Origin: Bacteriovoracaceae bacterium | Lineage (GTDB): Bacteria > Bdellovibrionota > Bacteriovoracia > Bacteriovoracales > Bacteriovoracaceae | NCBI GenBank assembly: GCA_947377285.1 | Contig: CANCFT010000006.1 | Coordinates: 62,001 to 126,000, forward strand | Direction: 5' to 3' | Length of the DNA stretch: 64,000 nt | In this document: positions 8,963 to 18,306 of the stretch, piece after piece | Layout of the letters: each line of letters starts with the position of its first letter | Position numbering within the stretch: the first letter of the stretch is position 1 | Notes under the pieces: generated by a model | Databases searched by the model: none | What the model saw: only the letters and a program-made list of their open reading frames with translations | What the model was told of the DNA's origin: nothing | Made by a program: the position numbers and the translations under genes

Positions 8963-9586
8963 TTAATATTTATCAAGCATGTTTTTAATTTTAATGAGAT
9001 CTGCTTTTCTAGAATGTCGGTCTATCAAAATATTTTTGCCACCACTTTTGGCAAAAAGTTCAAAATACCCTCTATTTTCAAATTGTTTCAGTTCCGATGA
9101 ACTGTGGATTTTTGCCATATTAGGCGAGTCCATAAAATGATCAACAGATAGTGCATCTTTTGAGTCTAATTGAATCAATCGACTATAGAATGGAATAAAA
9201 AAGATTTTATAGACAAGTTTCAAATCAGTTCCCGATTTTCTTATTTGTTTTTCATAAAAAAAGAAACCCAATAAAATGATTGGAGATAAAATCAAAGTGT
9301 ATTGGACTAAGTAGGCTAAGGCCCAAAGACCCGTGTCTTCATAGGTTAATAACTTTTGAATGGCCGATCTTGAAGCGAGCCACATTGAAGCAAGGACTAC
9401 GAAACTTGCAGCTAAATAACCCCAAAAAACCAGAGGAAGTCCCCAAGTCTTAAGCACTAGAGTTTTTCTATCAGTTATTTGAAGGATTTCTATCCGTTCA
9501 TTTTCTTCTTCTGAAGAAGGAAAGAGATACATAAGTCCCATATTGTGATCAATCCTTGCGCTTTGCCTTTTGTAGTAGAGGCCCAT
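8963..9586 (-). CDS. Membrane protein of unknown function, two transmembrane segments
   Basis: The 207-residue protein has two hydrophobic segments, about residues 48-70 (LPLVFWGYLAASFVVLASMW) and 87-109 (LALAYLVQYTLILSPIILLG). The C-terminal half is soluble, with KIFFIPFYSRLIQLDSKDAL and a final basic helix. The layout resembles small membrane proteins with a PH-like soluble part, but I cannot assign a family. It converges on the ferredoxin gene and is divergent from the App1-like gene. Confidence 0.55.
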   Translation of the reverse strand: MGLYYKRQSARIDHNMGLMYLFPSSEEENERIEILQITDRKTLVLKTWGLPLVFWGYLAASFVVLASMWLASRSAIQKLLTYEDTGLWALAYLVQYTLILSPIILLGFFFYEKQIRKSGTDLKLVYKIFFIPFYSRLIQLDSKDALSVDHFMDSPNMAKIHSSSELKQFENRGYFELFAKSGGKNILIDRHSRKADLIKIKNMLDKY

Positions 9587-9640
9587 ATAATAAAGCTTAG
9601 TCTCTAGAAGATAAAGACCAATTAGCTAGGAGCGTGTGGT

Positions 9641-10444
9641 TTGAAGTCGATTTTAATACTACTTAGTTTGTTCTCATATTCCTTCGTCGCTTATTCAAAA
9701 ACTGTCGTTATTTCTGATATCGATGACACATTAAAAAAAGCCAATTCAATGGGGACGGCGACGGAGCAAATTTACCATTTTTTGAAAAAAATTCCTTATT
9801 TAGAAATGCGAGCCCTTTTTTGTGAAATTCAAAAAAATGAACTTGATAAAAATGAAGCCATTTCTTTTTATTATGTTTCTGCAGCTAAAAATTTTACATT
9901 TGACGCTCAAGCATGGCTGAGTAAATTTCACTTTCCCGCTGGTAGAAGTACGTTAAAAACAATTAAAAATCACGAAACGACTTATCTTTTTAAACATGCT
10001 GTGATTAAAAAAATTATTGAAGATGAATTAAAGGCCCTTGATAGATCGTCTGGAGAAACTCTTCATTTAATGATGTTTGGTGATAATGCCCAGGCCGATG
10101 CAATGGTTTATAGCGACTTAACTCGTGAAATGAATCTTGATTCTAAAATTTATATTCGTGATGTGAAAGCTGAAGCAAGCTTTTTTGATAATACAGTCCC
10201 ATTAAAACAAATTGCTGGAGTAAAATATTATTTCTCAGAAGTTGAGCTTTTTAAAAATAGTGAGTTTTATTTTTTATCAACTTCACTTAAAAGTAGAACT
10301 TATGAGAGTTATAAAAAAAGAGAGCTGATTCCGGCGTATACGTTTAAAACTCTAACTCGTAGACTAGATGCTTTATACAATAATAAAAATAAGGCCCGTG
10401 ATGATGCTAAAAAGTTCTGGAATGATTATTATGAGCGCTTTTAA
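9641..10444 (+). CDS. Secreted App1-like phosphatidate phosphatase (DUF2183/HAD-type)
   Basis: A TTG start is chosen because AGGAG lies 8 bases upstream and a signal peptide follows at once (ILILLSLFSYSFVAYS, cleavage near residue 19). The mature protein opens with the HAD-like nucleophile motif VVISDIDDTLK, followed by YYVSAA, FHFPAGRSTLK and MMFGDNAQADAMVY. This order of motifs is that of the App1/DUF2183 group, which includes phosphatidate phosphatase App1 of yeast. With 267 residues it is a stand-alone catalytic domain. Action on phospholipid or another phosphate ester in the periplasm or outside is inferred. A second, cytoplasmic relative lies at 27514-28728. Confidence 0.7.
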   Translation: MKSILILLSLFSYSFVAYSKTVVISDIDDTLKKANSMGTATEQIYHFLKKIPYLEMRALFCEIQKNELDKNEAISFYYVSAAKNFTFDAQAWLSKFHFPAGRSTLKTIKNHETTYLFKHAVIKKIIEDELKALDRSSGETLHLMMFGDNAQADAMVYSDLTREMNLDSKIYIRDVKAEASFFDNTVPLKQIAGVKYYFSEVELFKNSEFYFLSTSLKSRTYESYKKRELIPAYTFKTLTRRLDALYNNKNKARDDAKKFWNDYYERF

Positions 10445-10447
10445 AAA

Positions 10448-11410
10448 TCATACTTCAAAACAAGCAACTTCTCGACCCTGTTTAATTTCTAAATCCGGGA
10501 CACTTTCTTTACAACTGACCTTTGCATAAGGGCATCGTGGTTCAAAAGCACAACCTTTCGGCAGATTTAAGGCCGAAGGGAGCTCACCCTTTACAATGAT
10601 TTCTTGACCTAGAGTTTTTCCATGGGTCTTTTGGGACTTTTGGGTCTTTGGAGCACTTTCTAATAGAATTTTGGTATAGGGGTGAAGGGGATTATAAAAG
10701 ATTTGATCTCTACTTCCATATTCAACAACTCTGCCTAAATACATAACTAAAATTCTATCAGACATATGTTGAATGACTGAGAGATCATGAGAAATAAATA
10801 TATATGATAAATTGAATTCAACTTGAAGTTCCAGAAGTAAATTTAAGACTTGGGCCTGGATAGAAACATCAAGAGCTGAAACAGGTTCATCTAAAATTAA
10901 AATTTCTGGACGAAGCATAAGAGCACGCGCAATGCCTAAACGTTGGCGCTGTCCACCACTGAAATGGTGTGGATAGCGTTTTGAAAATTCTTCTCTAAGA
11001 CCAACTTTTTTCATCATCTCCATAACTAAGTAATCTATCTCTAGAGAAGAAGTTTGAGTGTTTATGCGTATTGGATCAGCGATTATATCAAATGCTTTTT
11101 TTCTTGGGTTTAAAGATTGATAGGGGTCTTGAAAAACCATTTGAATTTTAGAATGAAACTCAAGGGCCAGGTAATCATTGTATTTTTTTCCAAGTAAGAT
11201 GATTTCACCATGAGTGATGGATTCAAGTTTTGTAAGAACTTTTGCCAAGGTACTTTTACCACAACCTGATTCACCAACAATACCAAGAGTTTCTTTTTTA
11301 CTTAAATGAAAATTAATACCGGAGAGTGCTTTTAATTTTAGAGTTGGCTTAAAAAGTTTTTTAATATCGTAAGTTTTATGTAGGGCCTCAACTTTTAATA
11401 TTTCATTCAT
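10448..11410 (-). CDS. dppF: Peptide ABC transporter ATP-binding protein (DppF/OppF type)
   Basis: This is one of the two ATPases that power peptide uptake. Walker A is GESGCGKST, the signature is FSGGQRQRLGIARAL, and Walker B is LILDEPVSALD. The C-terminal oligopeptide-transporter extension has four cysteines (in KGCAFEPRCPYAKVSC and near the end), a pattern that in some DppD/OppF proteins holds an iron-sulfur cluster. The start is set at 11410, where ATGA overlaps the stop of the preceding gene; an upstream in-frame codon at 11440 would force a longer overlap. It is the last gene of a five-gene operon, and its 3' end abuts the convergent App1-like gene. Confidence 0.92.
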   Translation of the reverse strand: MNEILKVEALHKTYDIKKLFKPTLKLKALSGINFHLSKKETLGIVGESGCGKSTLAKVLTKLESITHGEIILLGKKYNDYLALEFHSKIQMVFQDPYQSLNPRKKAFDIIADPIRINTQTSSLEIDYLVMEMMKKVGLREEFSKRYPHHFSGGQRQRLGIARALMLRPEILILDEPVSALDVSIQAQVLNLLLELQVEFNLSYIFISHDLSVIQHMSDRILVMYLGRVVEYGSRDQIFYNPLHPYTKILLESAPKTQKSQKTHGKTLGQEIIVKGELPSALNLPKGCAFEPRCPYAKVSCKESVPDLEIKQGREVACFEV

Positions 11411-12384
11411 ACGATTGTCTCCTTCATTGGATGAAGGCATCGAACAAAATGTTCAATCGGAATTTTACCAAGTTTACAATCTTCTAAGACATGAATACAA
11501 CGTGGATTAAATTGGCAACCAGCGGGTCTTTGATGAAAGGCCGGAACAATTCCCGGGATTGAAGCGAGTGGTGTTTTAGCAGGTCTGGTAACGGCCCCAG
11601 GACGAGAACTTAATAGTCCAAAAGTATAGGGGTGTTTTGGATTTTTAATGATCTCACTAGTTCGACCAGTTTCAACCAATTCTCCAGCATACATAACTTG
11701 AACTCGTTCACTAAATTCACTTACAACTCCCAGGTCATGAGTGACTAGAATGACGGACATATTATTTTTTTCTTGGAGTGATTTTATCAACGTTAAAATT
11801 TGTTTTTGAATTGTCACATCGAGAGCAGTCGTTGGTTCATCGGCAATTAAAAGTTTAGGACTAGTTGAAATGGCCATCGCAATCATTACTCTTTGGGCCA
11901 TTCCGCCTGAGAGTTCAAATGGATAAGATTTTAATCGATCTTTTGGTGAAGTGATTCCAACTTGTAAAAGTAACTCAATAGCTTTATTTTTGGCTTCTCC
12001 TTTTGATATATTTAAATGGGCCAGAATAGTTTCGACAATTTGATATTCAACGGTGAGGAACGGATTTAAGGCCGTCATGGGATCTTGAAAAATCATAGAG
12101 ATTTCTCCTCCGCGAACCTTTTGCCATTCATGTTCTTTAAGATTTAAAAGCTCCCTATTATTTAGTGAGCATTGTTCTGCCCGAACAATTGCACTGTCTC
12201 CTAAAATGCCCATGAGGGCCAGGTTGGTTATACTTTTCCCTGAACCTGATTCACCAACGACTCCAAGCATTTCACCTTGTTTTAAGGAAAAACTGAGATC
12301 GCGAACAGCATGTATGGGGTCAGGATTTTTATCTGATTTAAAAAAAATATTTAGATCTTTAATTTCTAGTAAATTATTACTCAT
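11407..12384 (-). CDS. dppD: Peptide ABC transporter ATP-binding protein (DppD/OppD type)
   Basis: The 325-residue ATPase is the partner of DppF at the cytoplasmic face of the permease. It shows Walker A GESGSGKSIT, signature LSGGMAQRVMIAMAI, Walker B LLIADEPTTALD and the switch histidine in VTHDLG. The C-terminal extension carries four cysteines (GCQFNPRC, EDC, VRC), again the spacing seen in iron-sulfur-containing DppD-type proteins. It starts one base after the dppC stop and its own stop overlaps the dppF start (ATGA), so translation is coupled. Confidence 0.93.
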   Translation of the reverse strand: MSNNLLEIKDLNIFFKSDKNPDPIHAVRDLSFSLKQGEMLGVVGESGSGKSITNLALMGILGDSAIVRAEQCSLNNRELLNLKEHEWQKVRGGEISMIFQDPMTALNPFLTVEYQIVETILAHLNISKGEAKNKAIELLLQVGITSPKDRLKSYPFELSGGMAQRVMIAMAISTSPKLLIADEPTTALDVTIQKQILTLIKSLQEKNNMSVILVTHDLGVVSEFSERVQVMYAGELVETGRTSEIIKNPKHPYTFGLLSSRPGAVTRPAKTPLASIPGIVPAFHQRPAGCQFNPRCIHVLEDCKLGKIPIEHFVRCLHPMKETIV

Positions 12385-12385
12385 A

Positions 12386-13252
12386 TCAATTCTGCTTTTT
12401 TAAACGTGGATCCAGAGCATCTCTCAGACCATCACCGAGTAAATTAAAAGATAAAACTGTCACTAAGATACAAATTCCAGGAAGAGTCACCATCCAAGGT
12501 GAACTTTCTATATAACTTCTAGCATCTGAGAGCATTGTTCCCCATTCAGACATTGGAGCTTGTGCACCTAACCCTAAAAAACCTAAGGCAGCTACATTTA
12601 AAATGCCATCACTAAAACCAAGACTTGCCTGAACAATAAGCGGGGCAATACAGTTAGGAAGAATCTCAACAAACATTAGTCTAAAATTTCCGGCACCAAA
12701 AAGTTTTGCGGCAAAAACATATTGGCGATTTTTTTCCACCATTACTTGCGCTCTGATAATGCGGATGAAATTTGGAACTGCAACTATACTGACGGCCACT
12801 ATTGAATTAGTGATTCCTGGCCCCAAGACAGCTACGATAACGATGGCAAATAAAATGCTTGGAAGTGACATAATTAGATCGGTAAGCCGCATGATGATTC
12901 TATCAAGCAATCCACCATAAAATCCGGCCATCACGCCGAGAAATGTTCCAGTTATGAGAGAGAGAACGACGACACTAAAACCCACAGAAAGGGAAATGCG
13001 TGAGCCATAAATGAGCCGACTTAATAAATCGCGACCAATATCGTCTGTCCCAAAGAAAAATCCTGGTTTACCACCACTAACAAAAACGGGGGGCAGTCTA
13101 AGTGAATCGGAAAAAATTTCAGTAGGATTATGAGGGGCCAGAAGCGGAGCAAAGATCGCAATCACCAAACTTAGAATGATAATGATCACACCAGTCATGG
13201 CGCCGCGGTTTTTTTTCAATTCAAAATAGAGTTCACTAAAAAATATTTTCAT
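12386..13252 (-). CDS. dppC: Peptide ABC transporter permease (DppC/OppC type)
   Basis: This 288-residue inner-membrane permease has the OppC N-terminal region (LAPHNPTEIF and FGTDDIGRDLLSRLIYGSR) before the six-helix transport domain. The EAA-type loop is seen in AALGFLGLGAQAPMSEWGTML, which contacts the ATPases (quoted in part). With DppB it forms the channel through the inner membrane. It lies between dppB and dppD with gaps of 13 bp and 1 bp. Confidence 0.93.
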   Translation of the reverse strand: MKIFFSELYFELKKNRGAMTGVIIIILSLVIAIFAPLLAPHNPTEIFSDSLRLPPVFVSGGKPGFFFGTDDIGRDLLSRLIYGSRISLSVGFSVVVLSLITGTFLGVMAGFYGGLLDRIIMRLTDLIMSLPSILFAIVIVAVLGPGITNSIVAVSIVAVPNFIRIIRAQVMVEKNRQYVFAAKLFGAGNFRLMFVEILPNCIAPLIVQASLGFSDGILNVAALGFLGLGAQAPMSEWGTMLSDARSYIESSPWMVTLPGICILVTVLSFNLLGDGLRDALDPRLKKQN

Positions 13253-13265
13253 GAATTATTTTTCT

Positions 13266-14282
13266 CTAATTTCGCATTTTGGGGTTTAAAAAATAATAAA
13301 TAATATCAACAAAAATATTGGTCATGATAATGATAAAAGAAATAATTAAAACTCCACCTTGAATAACTGGATAGTCTCTAGCAGTAATACTCTGAACAAT
13401 CCATTTGCCAATTCCTGGCCAAGAAAAAATTGTTTCAGTTAAAATCGCACCTGTAATAATTGATCCAAACAACAGCGCCAAAGTTGTCACAATTGGAATG
13501 AGAGCATTTCTTAGAGCATGTATTGAAATAATTCGACTCTTTTTTATTCCTTTTGCTCTCGCCGTTCGAATATAATCTTCACCTAAAACTTCTAACATTG
13601 AAGACCTTGTCATGCGGGCAATCACAGCGAGTGGAATTGTGCCTAACGCTGTGGCCGGAAGTATAAGGTGACTGATCGCACTCCAGAATGGTTTAAAACC
13701 TTCGGCCTTAATCACTGAGACTTGGAGAGTGTCTATCAGATAGAGACCAGAAAAAAGTGGAATATCAAAAGTTAAATCAATTCTACCTGAAACTGGAGTA
13801 AGTCCTAATTTAACCGAAAAAATAAGTATAAGGATTAATCCCCACCAAAAAATAGGCATTGAATAACCTACAAGTGAAGTGCTCATTAAAAAATAATCAA
13901 AGAAGCTATTTCTTTTTATTGCGGCATAAATACCCAAAGGAATACCAATTAGAGTAGCAAAGAATAGCCCAACCATTCCCAGTTCAACTGTCGCTGGAAA
14001 TCTTTCCATAAATTCGGCCCAGACAGAATTATTAGAAACTATAGAAGTGCCTAAGTTACCTTGAAGAGCGGCTTTTAAAAAATGCCAGAATTGCTCAATG
14101 ATTGGCAGGTCTAATCCTAAGGATTTTTTCATTTCCAAGTATCGAGTAGGATCAACTCCGCGCTCACCAACAAGATTTAAAACCGGATCTCCTGGAATCA
14201 GTCTAATCATAAAAAAACAAATTAAACTAATTCCCAGAAGAGTCGGTATAAGATCGAGGAATTTTTTTAGAAAAAATTTCAT
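13266..14282 (-). CDS. dppB: Peptide ABC transporter permease (DppB/OppB type)
   Basis: The 338-residue permease begins with the typical OppB helix (LIPTLLGISLICFFMIRLIP, then GDPV) and continues with a periplasmic loop, PVSGRIDL, and the transport domain with the loop ARAKGIKKSRIISIHALRNA. It ends in YFLNPKMRN, the usual short cytoplasmic tail. It pairs with DppC. Gene order A-B-C-D-F and short gaps show a complete importer operon. Confidence 0.93.
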   Translation of the reverse strand: MKFFLKKFLDLIPTLLGISLICFFMIRLIPGDPVLNLVGERGVDPTRYLEMKKSLGLDLPIIEQFWHFLKAALQGNLGTSIVSNNSVWAEFMERFPATVELGMVGLFFATLIGIPLGIYAAIKRNSFFDYFLMSTSLVGYSMPIFWWGLILILIFSVKLGLTPVSGRIDLTFDIPLFSGLYLIDTLQVSVIKAEGFKPFWSAISHLILPATALGTIPLAVIARMTRSSMLEVLGEDYIRTARAKGIKKSRIISIHALRNALIPIVTTLALLFGSIITGAILTETIFSWPGIGKWIVQSITARDYPVIQGGVLIISFIIIMTNIFVDIIYYFLNPKMRN

Positions 14283-14296
14283 TAGATTCTCAGGAA

Positions 14297-15880
14297 TTAT
14301 TCGACATTAACTAAAGTAAAATTGTCGTGTCCTAGAGGATCCACTTTATAGCCTTTAATATTTTTGGCCATTGCTTTAAATACAGTAGAGTGTGCAAGAG
14401 TTACCCATGGAGCTTGTTCTTTAAAAACTTTTTGAGCTTCTTTATAAAGCATAGTTCTTTTTTTCATATCAGGTGTCGATTTAGCATCGGTAACCAGTTG
14501 ATTAAATTTTTTATCACACCACTTGGCATAATTACTACCTGAAGCAACTGCACCACATCCAAGAAGTGTATTGAGAAAATTATCTGGGTCACCATTGTCT
14601 CCAGTCCAACCCATTTGTAACATTTGCTGATCTCCAAGACCTGCTTTTTTTAAGTACGTAGGCCAATCAAAAGTGACAAGTTTTACTTTAATACCAACTT
14701 TTGCTAAATCAGCTTGCATAAGTTCCCCCATCTTTTTTCCATTTGGGTTATAGGGACGAGAAACAGGAAGTGTCCAAATTTCAGTCTCGAATCCATTTGG
14801 AAAACCTGCCTTTGCTAGTAAAGCGCGGGCCTTCTCAGGACTATATTCATAGTCTTTTATAGAATCGTTATACGACCAAATAGTCGGTGGAAGTGGATTT
14901 TTAGCAATCGTTGCGTTTCCAAGATAAATGGCATCGATATAAGATTTTTTATTAAGTGCGTGGTTAATTGCTTGTCTAACTAAAACATTATCAAAAGGCT
15001 TTTTAGTGACATTCATCGATAGATAACCAACATTTAATCCTGCATCTTGCATAACTATTAATTGATTATTTTTTTTCATTTCAGGGATATCAGCAGGACT
15101 TGGTTCATTTACAAATTGGCATTCTCCAGTTTTTAATTTTTGGTGGCGAACATTGGCGTCTGGAGTAATGGCAAAAATAAGTTTATCAATATTTCCATGT
15201 TTTCCCCAAAAATTCGGGTGACTCGAATATTTAATAGCACTGTCTTTGGCATATGATTGAAAGACAAAAGCTCCAGTACCAATAGGAAAATTGTCTATAT
15301 CTGATTTTTTATTAGCGGCACTTAATTGAGCACCATATTCTTCTGAAAGAATTCCCATGAAGCTCATTGCCATATTAGCAAGAAATGGCGCTTCAGGAGT
15401 ATTGAGAGTAATTTGAACAGTTGATGAATCAAGAGCTTTTACGTCTTTGATTATTTTCCCCATCTCCATGCCTTCAAAGTATTCATATTTTCCACCACTC
15501 ACAGAGTGAAACGGATGTGTCGTTATTCTTTGACGATCAATTGAAAAGAGAACATCTGAAGAATTAAATTCTCGCGATGGTGTAAAATATTTGGTCGTAT
15601 GAAACTTTACCCCTTTTCTTAATTTAAAAGTATAAGTCTTTTTATCTTTTGAAATTTCCCATGAAGTTGCAAGTGCCGGAATGATTTTGGTTGTCCCTGA
15701 TTCAAATTCAACTAAACCATTATAAAGCGTTGCGGATGTTGCATTTGTTGATGTCCCATCAGTAACGAGTTGAGGGTTAAAAGAACTAGGGGATCCTTCA
15801 GAGCAATAGACAAAGCTTTTAGCGAAGGCCGAATACTGGGCCGAGAAAAGAAGTAAACCAAATATCACAAGTGTTTTCAT
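14297..15880 (-). CDS. dppA: Periplasmic peptide-binding protein (DppA/OppA type)
   Basis: The 527-residue SBP family 5 protein has a signal peptide (FGLLLFSAQYSAFA, cleavage near residue 20). The family pattern is clear: CSEGSPSSFNPQLVTDGTS at the mature start, then LATSWEISKDKKTYTFKLRK, FSIDRQR, MQMGWTGDNGDPDNFL and YKEAQKVFKEQAPW. It catches peptides or another oligomeric ligand in the periplasm and hands them to DppBC. Peptides are the likely substrate, since YEYSPEKARALLAKAGFPNG-type sequence is common in DppA, but SBP_5 proteins also bind other compounds. It is first in the operon and would be made in largest amount. Confidence 0.92.
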   Translation of the reverse strand: MKTLVIFGLLLFSAQYSAFAKSFVYCSEGSPSSFNPQLVTDGTSTNATSATLYNGLVEFESGTTKIIPALATSWEISKDKKTYTFKLRKGVKFHTTKYFTPSREFNSSDVLFSIDRQRITTHPFHSVSGGKYEYFEGMEMGKIIKDVKALDSSTVQITLNTPEAPFLANMAMSFMGILSEEYGAQLSAANKKSDIDNFPIGTGAFVFQSYAKDSAIKYSSHPNFWGKHGNIDKLIFAITPDANVRHQKLKTGECQFVNEPSPADIPEMKKNNQLIVMQDAGLNVGYLSMNVTKKPFDNVLVRQAINHALNKKSYIDAIYLGNATIAKNPLPPTIWSYNDSIKDYEYSPEKARALLAKAGFPNGFETEIWTLPVSRPYNPNGKKMGELMQADLAKVGIKVKLVTFDWPTYLKKAGLGDQQMLQMGWTGDNGDPDNFLNTLLGCGAVASGSNYAKWCDKKFNQLVTDAKSTPDMKKRTMLYKEAQKVFKEQAPWVTLAHSTVFKAMAKNIKGYKVDPLGHDNFTLVNVE

Positions 15881-15954
15881 AGTATGCCTTTTAAAAATGG
15901 TTATTTATTTAATTACATTAAATTCTTAATTATCTGAGTGATTTTGACAAATAT

Positions 15955-15984
15955 TTACTTATAGTTAGAGGAAGATGATATAAT
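15955..15984 (+). promoter_or_regulatory. Putative promoter of the kinase/binding-protein pair
   Basis: A perfect TATAAT (15979-15984) is preceded by TTACTT (15955-15960) with an 18-base spacer, in the divergent region between dppA and the kinase gene. It would give a leader of about 45 bases. The -35 hexamer is weak. Confidence 0.3.
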
Positions 15985-16035
15985 TTGTCAGGAATATGGC
16001 TAAAGATTTAAGTTAATCTAACCGATTAATTTAAC

Positions 16036-17529
16036 GTGAATCTATTTAAAAATTTCAAAAATCTAACCCTTGCAAAAAAACTAACGTTTCTGACGTTGGC
16101 ATTAAGTATTGCCGGAACAATCTTTACGATTGGTTTAGTCTATAAATCAATCGTGGACATTAATCAAAAAATGTTATCGCGGGAAATAGATGCGAATAAA
16201 GCTATTATTACGAGGGCCTATGTTGAACCGTTGTGGAGTTTTGATTCTAAGCAAATAGAAGAAGTTTCAAATTCTTTTTTAGAAGACAATGGGTACGTAA
16301 CAACTTTTGCTCTTAAAGTTGTTGACGCTAACGGTACTACTCTTTATTCCAAAAATAATTTCACAGATAAAAAAGAAGATTTGAAATTTTATTCAAAACT
16401 TCCTTTTACTAAGAGTACAGAGTTAGAAATTAAAAAAAATGATGAAATCATAGGTAAAGTTTATATTGTATTTTCAACAAACGATATTATGAGAATGCAC
16501 CAGAAGATTTTAAGTGAAATTTTACTAATTTCATGTTTTATATGGATAGCTATAAGTATTGGAATCAATCACATATTTAATAAAATGCTCACCATTCCAT
16601 TTAATAATTTACTTTCTAATGTTGGCCAAATAAAAAATCAAAATTATCTTAAAAAAGAAATTTCGACATCTTCTCGCGAAATGCAAGAATTGGCCGGGGC
16701 CCTCGATTATGCAGCTTATATAATAAAGAAAAGAAATGATGAATTAAAAAGTCATTCAGAAAATTTAGAATTATTAGTCGAAGAAAGGACTAAAGAATTA
16801 GAGGCACAAATTATTAATAATGTTAATTCAAGCCGATTGGTAGCAGTTGGAGAGATGGCTTCAGGAATTGCCCATGAAATTAATAATCCATTAACGGTTA
16901 TTAACGGACAAGTTGCGATGCTTAAGCGCCAAATAAAAAATTTAGAACATGAAGATAAATTAGAAAATCATTTAGAAAAAATATCTCTTATGAGCAGTAG
17001 AATAGTTAAAATCGTAAATGGGTTAAAACTTATTTCGCGTGATGGAAGTTCCGATTTAATGGTTGATTTCTCAATTCATAATATGCTTGAAGAAATTAAA
17101 TTACTTACTGAAATGAAAATTAAAGCAATGAATATTAAATTTTCCATTGAAATGGATTTAGATCTTAAAATGGCCAATGGAAGAGAAGTTCAAATTTCAC
17201 AAGTGCTTGTTAATCTCGTTAATAACTCTATAGATGCTGTACATAATCTAGATGATAAGTGGATTAAAGTTAGTGTAGAGAGTTATGTCGATTTAATAAG
17301 ATTTACTATAACTGATAGTGGAAATGGAATTCCAAAAGAATTACAAGAAAAAATTATGCAACCATTTTTTACAACTAAAGGTGTTGGAAAAGGGACTGGA
17401 CTTGGGCTTAGTATTTCTAGAGGAATTATCCAGGAACATGGTGGAGAGTTTCAATACAATGACAAATGCAAAAATACTCAATTTATTTTTACGATTCATA
17501 AAGCTAATAAAATAACCATTGCTGCTTAG
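16036..17529 (+). CDS. Membrane sensor histidine kinase
   Basis: The 497-residue kinase starts at GTG. A first membrane helix (about residues 15-37) and a second (about 160-180) enclose a periplasmic sensor domain with YVEPLWSFDSKQIEEV and a small beta-rich part (VVDANGTTLYS). A HAMP-like linker and coiled coil follow. The phospho-acceptor is His280 in SGIAHEINNP. The ATPase domain has QVLVNLVNNSIDAV, TDSGNGIP and GTGLGLSISRGI. There is no response regulator nearby. Its 3' end lies 10 bp before the start of a periplasmic binding protein gene, so that protein may present a ligand to the sensor domain; this link is inferred from position only. Confidence 0.9.
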   Translation: MNLFKNFKNLTLAKKLTFLTLALSIAGTIFTIGLVYKSIVDINQKMLSREIDANKAIITRAYVEPLWSFDSKQIEEVSNSFLEDNGYVTTFALKVVDANGTTLYSKNNFTDKKEDLKFYSKLPFTKSTELEIKKNDEIIGKVYIVFSTNDIMRMHQKILSEILLISCFIWIAISIGINHIFNKMLTIPFNNLLSNVGQIKNQNYLKKEISTSSREMQELAGALDYAAYIIKKRNDELKSHSENLELLVEERTKELEAQIINNVNSSRLVAVGEMASGIAHEINNPLTVINGQVAMLKRQIKNLEHEDKLENHLEKISLMSSRIVKIVNGLKLISRDGSSDLMVDFSIHNMLEEIKLLTEMKIKAMNIKFSIEMDLDLKMANGREVQISQVLVNLVNNSIDAVHNLDDKWIKVSVESYVDLIRFTITDSGNGIPKELQEKIMQPFFTTKGVGKGTGLGLSISRGIIQEHGGEFQYNDKCKNTQFIFTIHKANKITIAA

Positions 17530-17539
17530 GAAAAATATT

Positions 17540-18298
17540 ATGAAAATGATTTATCTATTACTGCTAATAACCACTTATTCTACTTTAACTTATGCAGATG
17601 AAATTAGTCTTGCTTCTGATTTATGGTGTCCTTATGCATGTGACCCTAAATCAAGCACACCTGGATTTATGGTTGAAATTTCAAAAACAATTTTTGAAAA
17701 AGCAGGACATAAAGTGTCGTATAAATTACTTAATTGGGCCCGTGCCATAGCTGATACTAGAAAGGGAAAATTTACAGCAATCGTCGGTGCCTCGAGATCA
17801 GATGCACCTGATTTTCTAATTCCAAGTATAGAAATAGGGCACAATTCTAATTATGTTTGGGTACTTAAAAACGAGGCATGGGAATACAAAAACATTGATT
17901 CAATTAAAAATAAAAAAATTGGCGTTATCAATACATATTCATATGGAAAAGAAATAGATGGACCAGTTCAATCAAAAAATCCCGCTTTTATGATTGTATC
18001 TGGAGATGATGCTCTAATAAAAATGATTCGAATGACTAAAGCAAAACGACTAGATGGTTTTATTGAAAATCCAAATGTACTTGCATATAACTTAAAAAAT
18101 CTCCCAGAATTCCAGGATCAATTTAAGAATGTTGGAAAAGATGTTTGTGATGATTCTCAACTATTTGTTGCTTTTAATCCAAATAATCCAAAAGCTCATA
18201 TTTATTCTGAGCTTTTGGCCAAAGGGATGGTTGAGTTGAGAAAGTCTGGAAAACTTCAAGAAATTTTATCTAAATATGGTTTAAAGGATTGGAGATAA
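17540..18298 (+). CDS. Periplasmic solute-binding protein, family 3 (amino-acid type)
   Basis: The ATG at 17540 is chosen over a TTG at 17519 because AGG lies about 9 bases upstream and the signal peptide then starts correctly (MIYLLLLITTYSTLTYA, cleavage before DEISL). The 252-residue protein has the PBPb fold: ASDLWCPYAC at the start, GFMVEISKTIF, then WARAIADTRKGKF and VIKIGVINTYSYG-like second-lobe sequence. Two cysteines in WCPYAC may bond. There are no permease or ATPase genes beside it, and it directly follows the histidine kinase, so it is more likely a sensory ligand-binding subunit than a transporter part. Confidence 0.8.
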   Translation: MKMIYLLLLITTYSTLTYADEISLASDLWCPYACDPKSSTPGFMVEISKTIFEKAGHKVSYKLLNWARAIADTRKGKFTAIVGASRSDAPDFLIPSIEIGHNSNYVWVLKNEAWEYKNIDSIKNKKIGVINTYSYGKEIDGPVQSKNPAFMIVSGDDALIKMIRMTKAKRLDGFIENPNVLAYNLKNLPEFQDQFKNVGKDVCDDSQLFVAFNPNNPKAHIYSELLAKGMVELRKSGKLQEILSKYGLKDWR

Positions 18299-18306
18299 AT
18301 TTATAA

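Noticed and set aside
11411-11440. Longer start of the DppF-type gene
   Set aside because: The ATGA overlap at 11407-11410 gives a standard coupled start; the extra ten residues have no family counterpart.
15944-15984. TTGACA and TATAAT upstream of the histidine kinase gene as one promoter
   Set aside because: The hexamers are 29 bases apart, far beyond the usual 16-18; the weaker TTACTT is the better -35 for this -10.
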